From: Solobacterium sp.
Lineage (GTDB): Bacteria; Bacillota_I; Bacilli_A; Erysipelotrichales; Erysipelotrichaceae
Assembly: GCA_017510405.1 (NCBI GenBank)
Contig: JAFWNG010000040.1
Span: forward strand, 62,001-126,000
Direction: 5' to 3'
DNA: 64,000 nt
The notes beneath the pieces are model-generated. The model saw only the letters and a list, made by a program, of their open reading frames with translations, was not told where the DNA came from and made no database searches. Below are positions 17,985 through 28,600 of this stretch, one piece after another; position 1 is the stretch's first letter, and every line of letters starts with the position of its first letter. A program made the position numbers and the translations under genes.

Positions 17985-18782
17985 ATGAATACAATGGAAG
18001 TGATCCGCACAAGAAGAAGTGTGCGTACATTTGACGGCAGAGCACTCACGATGGAAGATCTGGGAAAGCTCGCCGATTATATCGAATCGATCAGTAACCC
18101 GTACCGGATCCCGGTGGAATTTGTATTCCTGGATACCGAGGAATACGGACTGAGTACACCGGTGATCAAAGGGGAGAAAATGTATATTGCCGCGAAGGCG
18201 CCGGCTGTGAAGCATGCGGAAGAAGCGTACGGCTACGCGTTTGAAAAGATGGTGCTGTATGCATGGTCGCTGGGAATCGGAACAACGTGGATCGGCGGCA
18301 CGATGAAGCGGGAACTGTTCGAAAAGGCAGCGTACACGGCAGAAGGCGAACATATGTTCTGCATCAGTCCGCTGGGCTATCCGGCTGCGAAGATGGGACT
18401 GCGGGAAGCCGCCATGCGCAAAGGTGTGCGGGCAGACAAGAGAAAGCCGGCAAAAGACCTGTTCTTTGAGAGTGATTTCAGCACACCGCTGGATGTCGAA
18501 AACTCACCGGTGAAAGACGCACTGGAGGCAGTACGCCTCGCACCGTCTGCCGTCAATAAACAGCCGTGGCGCATTGTCCGCGACGGCCGTAAGTATCATT
18601 TCTATCTGAAACATGACAAAGGATATGCGGACGGCGCATGGGATATCCAGAAAATCGATATGGGCATTGCGCTGTGCCACTTCATGACCATGACAGAAGG
18701 TACGTTCCTGCTGGAAGATCCGTTATATCCGCTGGACAGTGAACTCGAATACATCGCAACTGTAGAAATACCGGAGGAGTAA
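17985..18782 (+). CDS. Nitroreductase family protein (TM1586-like)
   Basis: The 265-residue protein starts with the FMN-binding segment MEVIRTRRSVRTFDGRAL, has ALEAVRLAPSAVNKQPWRIV (about 180-200), and a central AWSLGIGTTWIGGT. The tandem layout with a second half-domain fits the TM1586-type nitroreductases, which use FMN and NAD(P)H to reduce nitro or quinone groups. Its real substrate is unknown. The next gene, a flavodoxin-fold reductase, starts 4 bases after its stop, so they are one operon and may act together in flavin redox chemistry. AGGAGG precedes the ATG. Confidence 0.88.
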   Translation: MNTMEVIRTRRSVRTFDGRALTMEDLGKLADYIESISNPYRIPVEFVFLDTEEYGLSTPVIKGEKMYIAAKAPAVKHAEEAYGYAFEKMVLYAWSLGIGTTWIGGTMKRELFEKAAYTAEGEHMFCISPLGYPAAKMGLREAAMRKGVRADKRKPAKDLFFESDFSTPLDVENSPVKDALEAVRLAPSAVNKQPWRIVRDGRKYHFYLKHDKGYADGAWDIQKIDMGIALCHFMTMTEGTFLLEDPLYPLDSELEYIATVEIPEE

Positions 18783-18786
18783 GCAG

Positions 18787-19425
18787 ATGGCAAAAAAGAT
18801 CGTAGCGGTCAACGCAAGTCCGCGCAAAGGCTGGAATACCGACATTCTGGTAAACGAAGCGGCACGCGGCGCAGCAGAGGCAGGTGCGGAGATCATTCAC
18901 TTTGACCTGTATAAACTGGATAAATACACCGGCTGTATTTCCTGCTTCGGCTGTAAGAAAGAGAAATTCAAGGGACACTGTATCTGCCGGGACGGACTGA
19001 CGCCGGTCCTGGACGCGATCCGGGAATCGGACGGTCTGATCATCGGTTCACCGAATTATCTGGGTGAAATGAGCGCCGGGTTCCGTGCCCTGTATGAACG
19101 TCTGATCTTCCAGAATCTTACGTACAACAAAGAGAATCCCTGCTGCAACGAGCATCCGGTACCGGTACTGTTCATCCATACAAGCAACGCGCCGGATCTC
19201 ATGTACGGCGGACTGGTCAAAGACTATAAGAATACGCTGAGCCGGTTTGTCGGCCCGACGAAGACATTCCGCTGCGGCAATACACTGCAGCTGAAGGACT
19301 ATTCCAAAACAGACTGGGAATGGTCGATGTTTGATCCGGAAGCCAAACAGAAACGCCGGGAAACGGTATTCCCGAAGGAATGCGAAAAAGCGTATCAGCT
19401 TGGCGCAGAACTGGTAAACAAGTAA
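18787..19425 (+). CDS. NADPH-dependent FMN reductase / iron-sulfur flavoprotein-like
   Basis: The 212-residue product has the flavodoxin-fold phosphate loop VAVNASPRKGWNTDILV (about 6-22), a cysteine motif GCISCFGCKKEKFKGHCIC (about 49-67) typical of iron-sulfur flavoproteins, and GSPNYLGEMSAGFRALYER for FMN. Such proteins pass electrons from NAD(P)H. It is coupled to the nitroreductase upstream and ends at a two-way terminator. Confidence 0.88.
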   Translation: MAKKIVAVNASPRKGWNTDILVNEAARGAAEAGAEIIHFDLYKLDKYTGCISCFGCKKEKFKGHCICRDGLTPVLDAIRESDGLIIGSPNYLGEMSAGFRALYERLIFQNLTYNKENPCCNEHPVPVLFIHTSNAPDLMYGGLVKDYKNTLSRFVGPTKTFRCGNTLQLKDYSKTDWEWSMFDPEAKQKRRETVFPKECEKAYQLGAELVNK

Positions 19426-19460
19426 AAAAACAGTGTGCTCACACAGGTGAACACACTTTT
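19425..19460. terminator. Bidirectional terminator between convergent genes
   Basis: AGTGTG-C-TCAC and GTGA-A-CACACT form a stem with one mismatch (19432-19457). There is a T run in each direction, serving the FMN reductase gene and the anti-sigma-like gene. Confidence 0.85.
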
Positions 19461-19468
19461 CTTATGGC

Positions 19469-20059
19469 TCAGCGGATCGAATCGATGAGAAGATCTGCTT
19501 CTTCCGGTGAGATGCCTGCGCTGACGGATACGGAGTAACTGTATCCGTCTGCTGTCCAGGTCATTACGTGACAGAGACCGTTATCGCCTCTGGCAGTGAT
19601 CACGAACTCATCTTTCCGGATCACAGTCTCTTCAGCATACGTATTGTAGTCGCCGCTGATGTCATCGCTTCCTTTCGCCTTGCGGACAGTAAGCACTGTT
19701 TCATTTTCCGCATTCATATATACCGCTTCCAGCATGCCGGCGGTATATACGCGGTATTCCGAAACCGTGCAGTCATGCCATGTATCCGGACATGTGAGCG
19801 CAAGACCTGCTTTCTGTTCCGCTTCGCTCTTTTCTGCAAAAGAAGTATACGGTCTGGTGATCTGGACCGGTTCAGACGGTCTGTTCAGGAACAGCGGGGA
19901 CAGAAGGGCAATGAGCAGAACGGCCATGGCGCCGGCCAGCACACGCGTATTCAGCCACGCAAACGGGCTTTCTTTCGGCTTCAGGGAACGTGGCGCCGCT
20001 TCGGCGATAAAGTCATCATTCAGATCGTTGAATACTCTGAGCATGTTTTCTTTTTTCAT
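19469..20059 (-). CDS. Membrane anti-sigma-like protein with DUF4367-type extracellular domain
   Basis: The 196-residue protein has a short cytoplasmic N-terminus (MLRVFNDLNDDFIAEAAPRS), one membrane span at about 40-58 (AGAMAVLLIALLSPLFL) and an outside domain ending SYSVSVSAGISPEEADLL. Its ATG overlaps the stop of the ECF sigma factor by 4 bases, the usual arrangement for a sigma/anti-sigma pair, so it probably holds that sigma factor at the membrane. The outside domain is homologous to the C-terminal part of the lipoprotein at 20658-21419 (shared core DDISGDYN). Confidence 0.8.
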   Translation of the reverse strand: MKKENMLRVFNDLNDDFIAEAAPRSLKPKESPFAWLNTRVLAGAMAVLLIALLSPLFLNRPSEPVQITRPYTSFAEKSEAEQKAGLALTCPDTWHDCTVSEYRVYTAGMLEAVYMNAENETVLTVRKAKGSDDISGDYNTYAEETVIRKDEFVITARGDNGLCHVMTWTADGYSYSVSVSAGISPEEADLLIDSIR

Positions 20060-20616
20060 ACTTCGTATCCCTCCTTCTGAAGATACTCTCTCAGCTTTTC
20101 CCGTGTACGCAGAAGCGACATTTTGACTTTGCTTTCACTCATTCGGTTTTCCCGGGCAATATCTTTTACGGACATCATGTACCAGTATCTCTGTACGAAC
20201 AGGATCCGGGACTGTTTATCGCTGCGGGCAAGAAATGTATTGATCGTATCCGTCAGGAAATGCAGGTCTGCCTGCTCTTCCGCTTCCGAAGGCGCACCCA
20301 GTACGTTCTCCAGTTCCTCCAGACATGCGTCGCTTTCCGCGCCGCCGCGCTTTGCGGCAGTGTTTTTCTCATAGAGATTGATTGCGAGATTGCGGCAGAT
20401 CTTTCCGACATACGTGCTCAGGCACTCCGGATTGTGCGGGGGAATGGTATTCCATGTCTGCAGATACGTATCATTAGTGCATTCTTCGGTATCTTCCCGG
20501 TCAAAGAGAATGTTATACGCGATCTTGCGGCAGTATTTTCCGTATTTCCGGTCTGTCTCTGCAATGGCGTTCTCATCTCTGTTCCAATATAATTCGATGA
20601 TCTGATAATCTTCCAT
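20056..20616 (-). CDS. ECF-type RNA polymerase sigma-70 factor
   Basis: From MEDYQIIELYWNRDENAIAE this 186-residue protein shows region 2 (YGKYCRKIAYNILFDREDTEE, then DTYLQTWNTIPP) and region 4 (QRYWYMMSVKDIARENRMSE, SKVKMSLLRTREKLREYL), with nothing between, as in ECF sigmas. The upstream in-frame extension has no ribosome site. It forms an operon with the anti-sigma-like gene after it; the cystatin-like lipoprotein gene upstream on the same strand may be part of the same unit or regulon. Confidence 0.92.
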   Translation of the reverse strand: MEDYQIIELYWNRDENAIAETDRKYGKYCRKIAYNILFDREDTEECTNDTYLQTWNTIPPHNPECLSTYVGKICRNLAINLYEKNTAAKRGGAESDACLEELENVLGAPSEAEEQADLHFLTDTINTFLARSDKQSRILFVQRYWYMMSVKDIARENRMSESKVKMSLLRTREKLREYLQKEGYEV

Positions 20617-20657
20617 ATTCTGATTATATATGAAGACAGCCGCAGAGAACCGCAAAC

Positions 20658-21419
20658 CTACTGCATGGCGCCGGCAATCGCTGTAAGGATCTCCGCGCTC
20701 ATCGGCTGATCGGCAGTGATGGAATAGGTGTATGTGCCGTCGTTCCAGGTCACGCAGCTGTACGCGCCGTCATTGCCTTTGATGGTCAGAGTATTACCGC
20801 TGACGGTCTGTTCCTGAATGTCTGTGTACACGTTGTAGTCACCGGAAATATCATCGGTTCCTGTGCCTTTGCGGATCATGACGGTATCGTCTTCACTGTG
20901 TGCGTAAACGACCTGGATCAGGGTATCCGGGATATAGGATATTCTCTCAAGCGCATAGCCGTCGATCATGTCCGGAATGATGAAGGAGAATCCCGCACCG
21001 GTCTCTGCATCTTCGATCGTCTCAGCACCGCGGAACGGATTTGGGATCTGCGTATTGCCGGTCATTTCCGGTGCGTCTTCGATATCCAGGACTTCCGCAT
21101 TGCCTTTCAGATCTACATAGATGGTAACGATCTTCTGCTCAGTCTTTGCGCCGGGAGTGACCGCCGCTGCTTCACAGAGGAACTTATAGTTTGTGCCGTT
21201 AACGAGCTGTGTTTCCAGCAGTTTTACCGGTGTATAGGACATGCCGAGCTTGGACTGCATCGCCTTGTTGAAGAGTTCAAGCATTTCATCAGTTACCGTG
21301 CCGTCTTCTGCTTCGGTCCAGCCGCCCACGATGGAGTGTTCTTCGGATTTCTGTGCGGAACATCCCGCTGTCAGTATCAGTGCAAGAGCAGCCGATGCTG
21401 CGAATGTTTTCTTTAACAT
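20658..21419 (-). CDS. Lipoprotein with cystatin-like domain and DUF4367-type domain
   Basis: The start at 21419 follows GGAGGTG. The 253-residue protein has a lipoprotein signal MLKKTFAASAALALILTAGC. A cystatin-like domain follows (IVGGWTEAEDGT..., then LLETQLVNGTNYKFLCEA), where QLVNG matches the QxVxG inhibitory loop of cystatins. The C-terminal domain shares TGTDDISGDYN and the SYSV/TYSI ending with the anti-sigma-like protein two genes away. It should sit outside the cell, lipid anchored. A protease-inhibitor role is possible but rests on one loop. The shared domain suggests both respond to the same surface cue. Confidence 0.75.
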   Translation of the reverse strand: MLKKTFAASAALALILTAGCSAQKSEEHSIVGGWTEAEDGTVTDEMLELFNKAMQSKLGMSYTPVKLLETQLVNGTNYKFLCEAAAVTPGAKTEQKIVTIYVDLKGNAEVLDIEDAPEMTGNTQIPNPFRGAETIEDAETGAGFSFIIPDMIDGYALERISYIPDTLIQVVYAHSEDDTVMIRKGTGTDDISGDYNVYTDIQEQTVSGNTLTIKGNDGAYSCVTWNDGTYTYSITADQPMSAEILTAIAGAMQ

Positions 21420-21508
21420 ATATTCACCTCCGGCATTCTCATGATGCCTTACACACTTATACACAGGAAAGAAATTAGGTCGGTCACAATTTATTTGAAA
21501 TATTTTGA

Positions 21509-22957
<1,449 letters not shown>

Positions 22958-23011
22958 GCCTCTTTTCGTGTACGGCTGATACAGTAAAATAAAGACAGGA
23001 GGACATGCATC

Positions 23012-23971
23012 ATGATCATTAAGGCTATTAATTTCCGGAAAAACGGCTTCTCCACACAGCCCTTCGCATTCGGCGGTGAAGAGGGAATGGACAAGTTTGA
23101 TTTTTCTGTACGTTACCGCAGCGGTCTGACCAACTACCTGATCGATACCGGGGATGAGGTCATACTGGTCGATACCGGACTGCCGGCAGGCACACCGGAA
23201 GAAGTACCGGATGAGAAGACACTCATCTATACCGGCAGAGATATCTCCAGTTATATGGATGCGTTTCAAGCACTGGGCTACAGACCGGAACAGGTTACCA
23301 GGATCCTTCTGACGCATAAGCACGCGGATCATTCCGGTGAGCTTCGCTCTTTCCCGAATGCAAAGATCTATGTCAATGAGGAAGAACTGTCCGCGGAGGA
23401 ACTGAAGGGGATCGATAATATCGTTCCGGTGAAGTTCACGGATGGCGCGTATTACAACTTCCCGGCATGTCAGAAGATCACGGACGGCATTTACTTCATC
23501 AAGGCAAAAGGACATACGAAGGGCAACAGTATCATCGTTGCTGAGAACGACGGTCTTTTCTACATGATGCACGGAGATATCACTTATACAGACGAAGCGC
23601 TGTATGCCAACAAGCTGTCGGTCGTCTTTGAGGATATCCAGGCAGCCCGTGAGACGATGGACCGCATTCGTGCGTTCATTACCGCGCATCCGACTGTCTA
23701 CCTGTCCACGCATACACCGCTTGGTGCAGAAAATCTGGAAGCGAAGAAAGTCATTGATCTGAACGATCCGCCGGCATCGATCCCGGTCGGTGAGATCACC
23801 TTCAAGACCGCTTCAGGCAAATATGTATGTTCCGTATGCGGCTATGTCTATGATCCGGAAAAAGGAGATGACAAGCAGGGGATCCCGGCCGGTACACCGT
23901 TCGAGGAACTTCCGGATGACTGGCACTGTCCGCGCTGCCGCAAGGGCAAGGAAAAGTTCAACAGAGCATAA
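23012..23971 (+). CDS. Metallo-beta-lactamase-fold hydrolase fused to rubredoxin
   Basis: Residues 1-~250 are a metallo-beta-lactamase fold with [10 protein letters not shown] (His102, His104, Asp106, His107), [13 protein letters not shown] and [10 protein letters not shown]. Residues ~271-319 are a complete rubredoxin (CSVCGY ... [10 protein letters not shown]) with four cysteines. MBL-type diiron proteins with rubredoxin normally act in oxygen or NO reduction, but those carry a flavodoxin domain that is missing here, and the hydrolase part is more lactonase-like. So the rubredoxin may supply electrons or be a redox sensor. AGGAGG precedes the ATG. Single-gene unit with its own terminator. 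Confidence 0.85.
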   Translation: MIIKAINFRKNGFSTQPFAFGGEEGMDKFDFSVRYRSGLTNYLIDTGDEVILVDTGLPAGTPEEVPDEKTLIYTGRDISSYMDAFQALGYRPEQVTRILLTHKHADHSGELRSFPNAKIYVNEEELSAEELKGIDNIVPVKFTDGAYYNFPACQKITDGIYFIKAKGHTKGNSIIVAENDGLFYMMHGDITYTDEALYANKLSVVFEDIQAARETMDRIRAFITAHPTVYLSTHTPLGAENLEAKKVIDLNDPPASIPVGEITFKTASGKYVCSVCGYVYDPEKGDDKQGIPAGTPFEELPDDWHCPRCRKGKEKFNRA

Positions 23972-23983
23972 TATGCATTCACA

Positions 23984-24010
23984 AAGCAGGCATTCACTTG
24001 CCTGTTTTTC
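23984..24010 (+). terminator. Terminator after the MBL-rubredoxin gene
   Basis: CAGGC / GCCTG stem, extended by a G-U and three A-T pairs, runs into TTTTT. Confidence 0.75.
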
Positions 24011-24020
24011 TTATACGCAA

Positions 24021-24043
24021 TGAAAAAGCCTCCCGCGGGAGGC
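24021..24043 (-). terminator. Terminator of the MscS-like gene
   Basis: GCCTCCCGCGGGAGGC is a 16-base palindrome followed in the minus direction by five Ts. Confidence 0.85.
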
Positions 24044-24053
24044 ATATTTCGTA

Positions 24054-27000
24054 CTACTGGCTGTCTTTCGGCGTATCGCCGTTGTCCCAGTTGGAGATGG
24101 TGACGTGCGGGAACGGTACGCTGATATTGTTTTCGCGGAAGATGCGCAGCAGTTCCTTGTTCATGAAGCGGGATACGCCGCCGACATTGAGCTCCTTGCA
24201 GCGGGCTATGAACATCAGGATCACAGCACTGTCGGAAAGCTCTGAAACACCGAGGTACGTCGGTCCTTCCAGGATCCGTTCGTCCTTGTCCTTGAGAAGC
24301 GGCAGTTCACGCTCCAGCACTTCTTCCACATAACTCAGATCCTGTCCGTATTCAATGCCGATCTTAGCTATCGATACGGAGGATTCCTTCGTCATATTCA
24401 GCACGCCGGAGACTTCGGAGTTATTGAAAATCTTGATATTGCGGTCCATACCCATGATCTTGGTGGTGCGCAGGCCGATATCCATGACGGTGCCGCGGTA
24501 ACCGGCGACCGTAACGATATCGCCGACGCGGAATTCTCCTTCGAAGATAATGAAGAAGCCGGCCAGGATATCCTTGATCAGACTCTGGGCGCCAAGACCG
24601 ATGACCAGCGACAGGATGCCGGCGCTGGCAAGCAGGTTCGGCGCGTCCACGCCGAGCAGATACAGGGAATAGAACAGAGAACCGATCACGCTGCCGTAGC
24701 GGACGACGGAAAGCAGCAGATGGGCGATCGTTTCGCCGCGTGCCCCGAACAGGGATGACAGCATATTCATCGGTATGCGGAACAGGGAAGCAGCGGTACC
24801 CACCAGCATAATCACGATCATGCACTGTGTGACAGCGAAGATATTCACTCCCTTATCCCAGTTCCCGTGTAGGATATACTGCATGACGGAGTCTTCTTCA
24901 AAGAAGCGGTCAACTCCGAGAACGGAAATGATCACATACAGGATGAGCAGCTCACCGGCAATACGGATCAGCGTCAGCAGTTTCTTTTCCGGTGTTTTTT
25001 CATCCCACGGAATGTGCCGGTTGTCCCAGCGCGCCGCCGCCATGACGGTCGCCGCCAGACGGCCGGACGGCAGGGTAATATTGAAGATCGATGCTTCGCG
25101 TGCTTTCTGTGCCTGTTCCGGACTCATGGAAGCGTAGAGCAGCTCATCCTCATCCCGTGTCAGAGTAACGGTCAACGAGAGGATCAGCGTCAGGAAGAGA
25201 CTGGTAAGAACTGTCAGAAGCGCAATGCGGAATCGTGCGGAATACAGCTGGTCATAGGGGGAAGCCATACCGATGTATGTCTTCTCCTGCGGACGCACAT
25301 ACAGGAACCAGGTGTGTCCGCCCAGTTTTGTATAGCCGAAATATTCTTCGCCGCGGAAAGCATTCGACGAAATGCCGAGCGCGGAGGCGGTGCGTGAAAT
25401 ATAGGTGGAACCCGGTGCGTACAGACATACCGGATCTTCGTCATTGCTGAAGAGCATGACCAGGCTGTCACCACCGGCGGAACCCAGGATCGTTTCATCC
25501 GAGGATGCTTTGATCAGCTTTTCGGAAAGCGAGGTATCCAGGCTGATCTGCAGCATGCCGCGGTGCTTGTGGATCTCACCGTACGAAGATTCTCCGGGAT
25601 CGTTCTGAGAAATTGTGTAATCGCGTTCGGAAACATACGTTGTTTCACCGGCGTCACTGACCGTCGTGTAATAGTTCATCGCAACGCCGATATACTGGTA
25701 TGTACTGCCGTTTTCATCCTTCAGCATTTCCTGTACGAAGATATCTTTCTCTCCGTCAAGAACCTGTCGGAAATCCCCGGAAGGATCTTCCGGATCACGA
25801 CTGATCGTGCGATACCATCCGTCTGTGCTGGATGCGATGACATGTCCGTTTTCTTCAAACAGTGCGATTTCCCGGACATCATCGCCCTGTGCGACAGACT
25901 GCAGCATTTCACTGGAAGCGATCGAGCGGAGCCGGTTTCCTTCATCATCCAGAACATACTTCCGGTTGTTGTCCTTGTCGTAATACACATGGAAGTGATC
26001 CGTCGGAAGGTTGAGGAAATACGGCTGCTGTTCGAACCACTGGGCCATCAGCTGTGCCTTGGCTGTGAAGTTTTTGGTGTAATAGTCGGTAAAGACTTTC
26101 CGCTGCAGTGTTCCGGTATCGTAACGGGTGGAGATCTCATTGATCTTCTCACGGCTTTCCTGCATGGCCGCGGAGACTTCCAGAAGGGACTGGGTGTAGA
26201 ACGAGATCGAGAAGACCGTCAGGACGCCGATCATCATCAGCGGGAATACCCGGCCGAAGATCGATTCGTTGAAGTATACCGGCCGGCCGCGGAACGTTCC
26301 GATCTTTTTCTTCGTGGTTTCCACTGCCCTGCGTACAAGATCGTTCCGTATGATGACCGCATAGGTCAGACACAGGATCATGATCAGGATGAATCCGGTA
26401 TTGGACCAGATCAGTACATATTTGTCGTTATAGTAGATTTTGTCTGTTTCTGCGGCGGAGCACAGCAGGATATCGTCACTGACAGCACGGGTGACAACAT
26501 AGCAGGATCTGCCGGATATTGTCTGGGTACCGCTGTATCCGTTTTTCAGCGCTTCTGCGTGCAGGCCGGCACTCAGTACGTTTTCCCCGGTGAGATCGGT
26601 CTCCCCGTTATTGAAATACAGGAAAGTACCGGAAGAAAGATCCACGGCAAACAGTGTGCCGGTACTTCCGGCATCGGTCGTTTCCAGAACGGACTGAAGA
26701 TCTTTGATCCGGCTGATCTGTACATCCAGGATGCCGGAATCCGCGCTCATAAGGATCGTGACCGGATCGGTGCTTCTTCTGGCAACGGCAGAATAGAAAT
26801 ATTTGAAATAGTCGGTACCGGGAATGCTCTGTTCGACCGGGACAGGATCGCCTGTCGTACGCGTGTCCGTATTTATGAGCGTTTTCAGATTCCCGCTGTC
26901 CAGAATGCCGAGGGCTGCCGGATCTTTTCCAATCTGGTCCCAGTCAGCGGAATACAGGATCTTTCCGGAAGAATCGACCAGCAGAAGATCTTCGATATCT

Positions 27001-27356
27001 GCCCGTTCTTTGATCTCATTCAGGGTGTCTGCGGCGTATACAGGATTTTCTTCAAAGATCTCATACATGCCGCTGTCAAGGAGGTCACGCATTTCATCCA
27101 GAATATCCTGGTTTCCGTCATGGAAGAAACGGGTCAGTTCTTCGGTCTCCTGCTGCCCCTCGCTGATCGTCATTTCTGTCTTCAGCAGGACAGTTTCTGC
27201 CGCATTCCGGTGTTTGGCGAGCACTGTGCTTCTCTGGATCTGTCCCAGGAGTACAGAGATCAGTACTGCGCCTATGATGATCAGAACGGCATTCCATGCC
27301 AGTTTTGAAAAAAATGTCTTATTTGCCTTTTTGCGTGTCTCTTCCGTTACAGTCAT
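24054..27356 (-). CDS. Very large MscS-type channel with two extracytoplasmic sensor modules
   Basis: The 1100-residue protein has an N-terminal span (~20-40), then a Cache-like extracytoplasmic region (~45-320, with LLLVDSSGKILYSADW), two spans (~325-350 and ~375-395), a second sensor-like region (~400-690, with IALFEENGHVIASS), further spans, and an MscS core: SAGILSLVIGLGAQSLIKD is the pore helix (~905-925), then IFEGEFRVGDIVTVAGYRG of the beta domain. MscS channels open under membrane tension to release solutes; sensor modules of this size suggest ligand gating as well. GGTGACG-type C-terminal residues show no extra catalytic domain. Single-gene unit. Confidence 0.85.
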   Translation of the reverse strand: MTVTEETRKKANKTFFSKLAWNAVLIIIGAVLISVLLGQIQRSTVLAKHRNAAETVLLKTEMTISEGQQETEELTRFFHDGNQDILDEMRDLLDSGMYEIFEENPVYAADTLNEIKERADIEDLLLVDSSGKILYSADWDQIGKDPAALGILDSGNLKTLINTDTRTTGDPVPVEQSIPGTDYFKYFYSAVARRSTDPVTILMSADSGILDVQISRIKDLQSVLETTDAGSTGTLFAVDLSSGTFLYFNNGETDLTGENVLSAGLHAEALKNGYSGTQTISGRSCYVVTRAVSDDILLCSAAETDKIYYNDKYVLIWSNTGFILIMILCLTYAVIIRNDLVRRAVETTKKKIGTFRGRPVYFNESIFGRVFPLMMIGVLTVFSISFYTQSLLEVSAAMQESREKINEISTRYDTGTLQRKVFTDYYTKNFTAKAQLMAQWFEQQPYFLNLPTDHFHVYYDKDNNRKYVLDDEGNRLRSIASSEMLQSVAQGDDVREIALFEENGHVIASSTDGWYRTISRDPEDPSGDFRQVLDGEKDIFVQEMLKDENGSTYQYIGVAMNYYTTVSDAGETTYVSERDYTISQNDPGESSYGEIHKHRGMLQISLDTSLSEKLIKASSDETILGSAGGDSLVMLFSNDEDPVCLYAPGSTYISRTASALGISSNAFRGEEYFGYTKLGGHTWFLYVRPQEKTYIGMASPYDQLYSARFRIALLTVLTSLFLTLILSLTVTLTRDEDELLYASMSPEQAQKAREASIFNITLPSGRLAATVMAAARWDNRHIPWDEKTPEKKLLTLIRIAGELLILYVIISVLGVDRFFEEDSVMQYILHGNWDKGVNIFAVTQCMIVIMLVGTAASLFRIPMNMLSSLFGARGETIAHLLLSVVRYGSVIGSLFYSLYLLGVDAPNLLASAGILSLVIGLGAQSLIKDILAGFFIIFEGEFRVGDIVTVAGYRGTVMDIGLRTTKIMGMDRNIKIFNNSEVSGVLNMTKESSVSIAKIGIEYGQDLSYVEEVLERELPLLKDKDERILEGPTYLGVSELSDSAVILMFIARCKELNVGGVSRFMNKELLRIFRENNISVPFPHVTISNWDNGDTPKDSQ

Positions 27357-27410
27357 GATTTTGCCTCTGCAGTCTGTTAATGAAACAATTATATACTGAT
27401 TTGAAACATG

Positions 27411-27440
27411 AAAAAACCGGTTCTCCTTTCGGAAAACCGG
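27411..27440 (-). terminator. Terminator of the DUF2500 gene
   Basis: CCGGTT / AACCGG stem with inner pairs and a GAAA loop; a run of six Ts follows in the minus direction. Confidence 0.85.
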
Positions 27441-27449
27441 CAGAAATAT

Positions 27450-27809
27450 TTAATCTCTTTCAAAACCAAGATAGCGTGTGCCCTGGAATGTCAGCCGTCC
27501 GTAGTCTCCTTCCGCCAGCATTCCGAATTCCGGACCGTCGACCGCAAACTCCATGCGGTCCCCGCTGTCCACCTGGAAGGTCACATAATACCAGGTGCTG
27601 GCGGAATAGTGGTGGTGTCCGGTGCTGTGCATGCCGGACGATACTTCCTGGCGCTTTGCCACGACTGCCGCGTCAACCGTCAGGATGGGCTGATGGTTGT
27701 TGTGATTCCACTGCATGATGGCGCGGACGATTACAAACAGGATGATGCATGAGACGAGTCCGAAGATAACGAAGAACATTCCCTCAAAGGCCATAAATCC
27801 AAAAGTCAT
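27450..27809 (-). CDS. DUF2500-type membrane protein
   Basis: The 119-residue protein has one membrane span at about 10-30 (FFVIFGLVSCIILFVIVRAI). Its soluble domain opens VDAAVVAKRQEVS and has STWYYVTFQVDSGDRMEFAV, the usual DUF2500 core. AAGGAT lies before the ATG. It is 21 bases after the DUF975 gene on the same strand and ends at a terminator, so both are likely under the leader RNA at 28601-28756. Confidence 0.8.
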   Translation of the reverse strand: MTFGFMAFEGMFFVIFGLVSCIILFVIVRAIMQWNHNNHQPILTVDAAVVAKRQEVSSGMHSTGHHHYSASTWYYVTFQVDSGDRMEFAVDGPEFGMLAEGDYGRLTFQGTRYLGFERD

Positions 27810-27830
27810 ATGTATTGTTTATCCTTTCTT

Positions 27831-28580
27831 TTAAATCATTCCGTCCTGAAACGGATCATATTCGGGTGCGAACATCGGATCCAGTCCGTTTGCCTGCCAG
27901 TCCAGATACAGCAGCTGTGTGCTCATATATTTATATGGATAACTGAACAGGATACCGGAGATCCCGCGTGTGAGTCCTTCCAGCAGATACCAGCCGAAGA
28001 AGGACAGATCAAACTCAAACAGTGATGCTTTTCTTCCATAGGTCATATCGGAAGAAAGTGCGAGGATCTCTTCCGCTGTCATGTCCGGGTGATCTTCCAG
28101 CAGCTGCGGTACGAAGTAGTATTCATAGTGCTTCACAAAGCCGGGGATCACAAACAGCAGACTCCATACGAATACATGTACATCCCGCAGGAACATCGTC
28201 TTGACGATCCGGTGATAATCCGGGGAACCGAATGCCCCAAACACTCTGCCTTCCTCGGTGCCGTCGGTCACATGGCGGAACCAGGATTTTGCGCCGTATT
28301 CGATCGGATTCTTGATATAGACAGCCACCAGGATCACAAGAACCAGTGTGATGACGGAAAGCAGTGCCTTGATCGGCATTCCGATCATATCCGGAAGTTT
28401 CCATGTAAAACTGCCGAAATGGAACAGGATACCTTCTGAATACGGGGTATCTGCGGAATTGGAACGCAGCAGGGCACCGCCCGCCAGCGCCATCACAATG
28501 CCGACGCATACCATAGGCATATACATGGAACGAAGATAGAATTTTGCGTGTTCTTTGATTTCCGCTCTTGTACGCAGCAT
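27831..28580 (-). CDS. DUF975 family membrane protein
   Basis: The 249-residue polytopic protein has spans around 20-37, 68-90, 130-150 and 190-215 and the DUF975 feature EGRVFGAF...MFLRDVHVFVWSLLFVIPG. The YEYYFVPQLLEDHPDMTAEEIL segment is the family's conserved cytoplasmic motif. Function is unknown. AAGGAGGG precedes the ATG. Its 5' leader is long and structured and resembles a yybP-ykoY (manganese) riboswitch with a terminator, which would link this gene to metal balance or envelope stress. Confidence 0.88.
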   Translation of the reverse strand: MLRTRAEIKEHAKFYLRSMYMPMVCVGIVMALAGGALLRSNSADTPYSEGILFHFGSFTWKLPDMIGMPIKALLSVITLVLVILVAVYIKNPIEYGAKSWFRHVTDGTEEGRVFGAFGSPDYHRIVKTMFLRDVHVFVWSLLFVIPGFVKHYEYYFVPQLLEDHPDMTAEEILALSSDMTYGRKASLFEFDLSFFGWYLLEGLTRGISGILFSYPYKYMSTQLLYLDWQANGLDPMFAPEYDPFQDGMI

Positions 28581-28600
28581 ATTTTTCTCCCTCCTTTAAC

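Noticed and set aside
25563-27308. 581-residue plus-strand frame opposite the MscS gene
   Set aside because: Antisense shadow of a strong coding frame; rich in Cys/His/Arg as shadows are, no ribosome site.
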